DNA from: Streptomyces changanensis
Lineage (GTDB): Bacteria > Actinomycetota > Actinomycetes > Streptomycetales > Streptomycetaceae
Direction: 5' to 3'
NCBI RefSeq assembly: GCF_024600715.1
Contig: NZ_CP102332.1
Coordinates: 4,278,001-4,342,000, forward strand
Length of the DNA: 64,000 nt
Below, one piece after another: positions 63,137-64,000 of this stretch; within the stretch, counting starts at the first letter, position 1, and every line of letters begins with the position of its first letter. Under the pieces are notes generated by a model. It was not told the DNA's origin, did no database searches, and worked only from the letters and a program-made list of their open reading frames with translations. The position numbers and the translations under genes are program-made.

Positions 63137-64000
63137 ATGTCAGTGATGCGTACGTCGCGGCGAAGAGTCGCCGCGGCCAGTGCCACCGCCGTCGCCGCCC
63201 TCGCCCTGGGCTCCCTCGCCGCCTTCCCGGCCGCCGCCGCCGGGTCGGCCGCCGAGGGCGTCATCCAGTACGCGGGCGCCCCCAACGCCGTTCAGGGCAG
63301 CTACATCGTGACCCTGGACGAGTCGGCCGCCGACTCGGACGCCTCGTCCGGCAAGGCGGTCGCGGCCCGTTACGGCGCGAAGATCAAGAAGACGTACACC
63401 GCGGCCCTCAACGGCTACGCGGTGGAACTCTCCGAAGCCCAGGCGAAGAGGCTCGCCGCCGACCCGGCCGTCGCCTCCGTCGTCCAGGACCGCGTCTTCA
63501 CGATCTCCGGCACACAGCCCTCGCCGCCCTCCTGGGGCCTGGACCGGATCGACCAGCGCGCCCTGCCGCTGAACCGGAGCTACACCTACCCGGAGCCGGG
63601 CGGGGACGGCGTCACCGCGTACGTCATCGACACCGGCGTCCGCATCAGCCACAGCGACTTCGGCGGCCGCGCGGCCAACGGCTACGACGCGGTCGACAAC
63701 GACAACACCGCCCAGGACGGCCACGGCCACGGCACCCACGTCGCCGGCACCGTCGGCGGCTCCGCGTACGGCGTGGCCAAGAAGGCGAAGATCGTCGGCG
63801 TCCGCGTCCTGAACAACCAGGGTTCCGGCACGACCGCCCAGGTCGTCGCCGGCATCGACTGGGTGACCCGGAACGCCGTCAAGCCCGCCGTCGCCAACAT
63901 GAGCCTCGGCGGCGGCGCGGACAGCGCGCTCGACACCGCCGTGCGCAACTCCATAGCCGCCGGCATCACCTACGCCGTCGCGGCCGGCAACGACAACAGC
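63137..64000 (+). CDS. Secreted subtilisin-family serine protease (3-prime end beyond window)
   Basis: First 288 residues of an S8 peptidase. Signal peptide about 1-35, I9-type inhibitor propeptide (about 50-123, [10 protein letters not shown] ... SVVQDRVF), then the catalytic domain with Asp165 (YVIDTGV) and His198 (GHGTHVAG). The VAAGNDNS oxyanion region is reached at the edge. The catalytic Ser (GTSMA) is outside the window. ATG 63137 has GAGGAGG 9 nt upstream. Likely an extracellular nutrient-degrading protease of the proteinase K/aqualysin type. Confidence 0.95.
   Translation, partial: MSVMRTSRRRVAAASATAVAALALGSLAAFPAAAAGSAAEGVIQYAGAPNAVQGSYIVTLDESAADSDASSGKAVAARYGAKIKKTYTAALNGYAVELSEAQAKRLAADPAVASVVQDRVFTISGTQPSPPSWGLDRIDQRALPLNRSYTYPEPGGDGVTAYVIDTGVRISHSDFGGRAANGYDAVDNDNTAQDGHGHGTHVAGTVGGSAYGVAKKAKIVGVRVLNNQGSGTTAQVVAGIDWVTRNAVKPAVANMSLGGGADSALDTAVRNSIAAGITYAVAAGNDNS

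Overview
The window is a stretch of Streptomyces-like (actinobacterial) chromosome. Support for this comes from the very high GC content with strong third-position GC bias, frequent GTG starts, GTGA stop/start overlaps, a WhiB-family regulator, a DasR-type chitinase operator and DUF1707/DUF6542 proteins. The class I fumarase / wblI / glpX gene order is also the one known from Streptomyces coelicolor. No rRNA, tRNA, insertion sequence, prophage or CRISPR array was seen. Most genes are housekeeping or conserved actinobacterial genes.

Layout. 1-5.04 kb: a secreted zinc carboxypeptidase, an atypical Nramp-family transporter and a secreted GH18 chitinase with a candidate DasR operator. 5.35-15.9 kb: a complete Flp/Tad pilus locus, in the order zinc-ribbon protein, cpaB, cpaE/tadZ, two TadE-like pseudopilins, cpaF, tadB, tadC, flp, a TadG-like protein, a lipoprotein and an OmpA-family protein. 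The prepilin peptidase follows at 18.57 kb and is trailed by a probable 6C small RNA. 15.9-24.7 kb: lipoprotein, GT-C mannosyltransferase, DUF192, aldo/keto reductase, a cis-prenyltransferase, a PIN-PhoH protein and a lytic transglycosylase-like secreted protein. 24.8-29.6 kb: AI-2E-family permease with a coupled membrane protein, then ahpCD divergent from oxyR. 29.8-38.7 kb: a PadR-controlled ABC exporter, an EEP phosphohydrolase, an SPFH/ribbon-helix-helix pair and a class A penicillin-binding protein. 39-48.7 kb: a SpoIIE-type phosphatase, DUF402, class II and class I fumarases flanking a secreted SGNH hydrolase, DUF1707 and WhiB. 48.9-58.8 kb: glpX, DUF4245, polyphosphate glucokinase, an I36/FG-GAP protein, ispH, xseAB, a nitroreductase, DUF6542 and ychF. 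58.9-64 kb: an accessory patch with two decayed toxin genes, a trypsin-fold pseudoprotease with lectin repeats, a two-gene unit (small secreted peptide plus Cys-rich protein) and a subtilase cut by the window edge.

How it works together. The Tad locus supplies the ATPase, platform, localisation factor, pilin, pseudopilins and peptidase of a Flp pilus. The lipoprotein and OmpA-type peptidoglycan-binding protein at its end are plausible wall anchors. The two TadE-like pseudopilins carry unusually long low-complexity leaders before the prepilin cleavage motif, one of them encoded by a roughly 340 bp simple-sequence array. Other coherent units are OxyR with AhpC/AhpD (peroxide defence), PadR with its ABC transporter (a self-regulated efflux-type unit), and the two exonuclease VII subunits. 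Many genes here have a TANNNT hexamer 6-7 nt before the start codon, which is the layout of leaderless transcription. Accessory novelty is concentrated in the pseudopilin leaders and in the last 5 kb.
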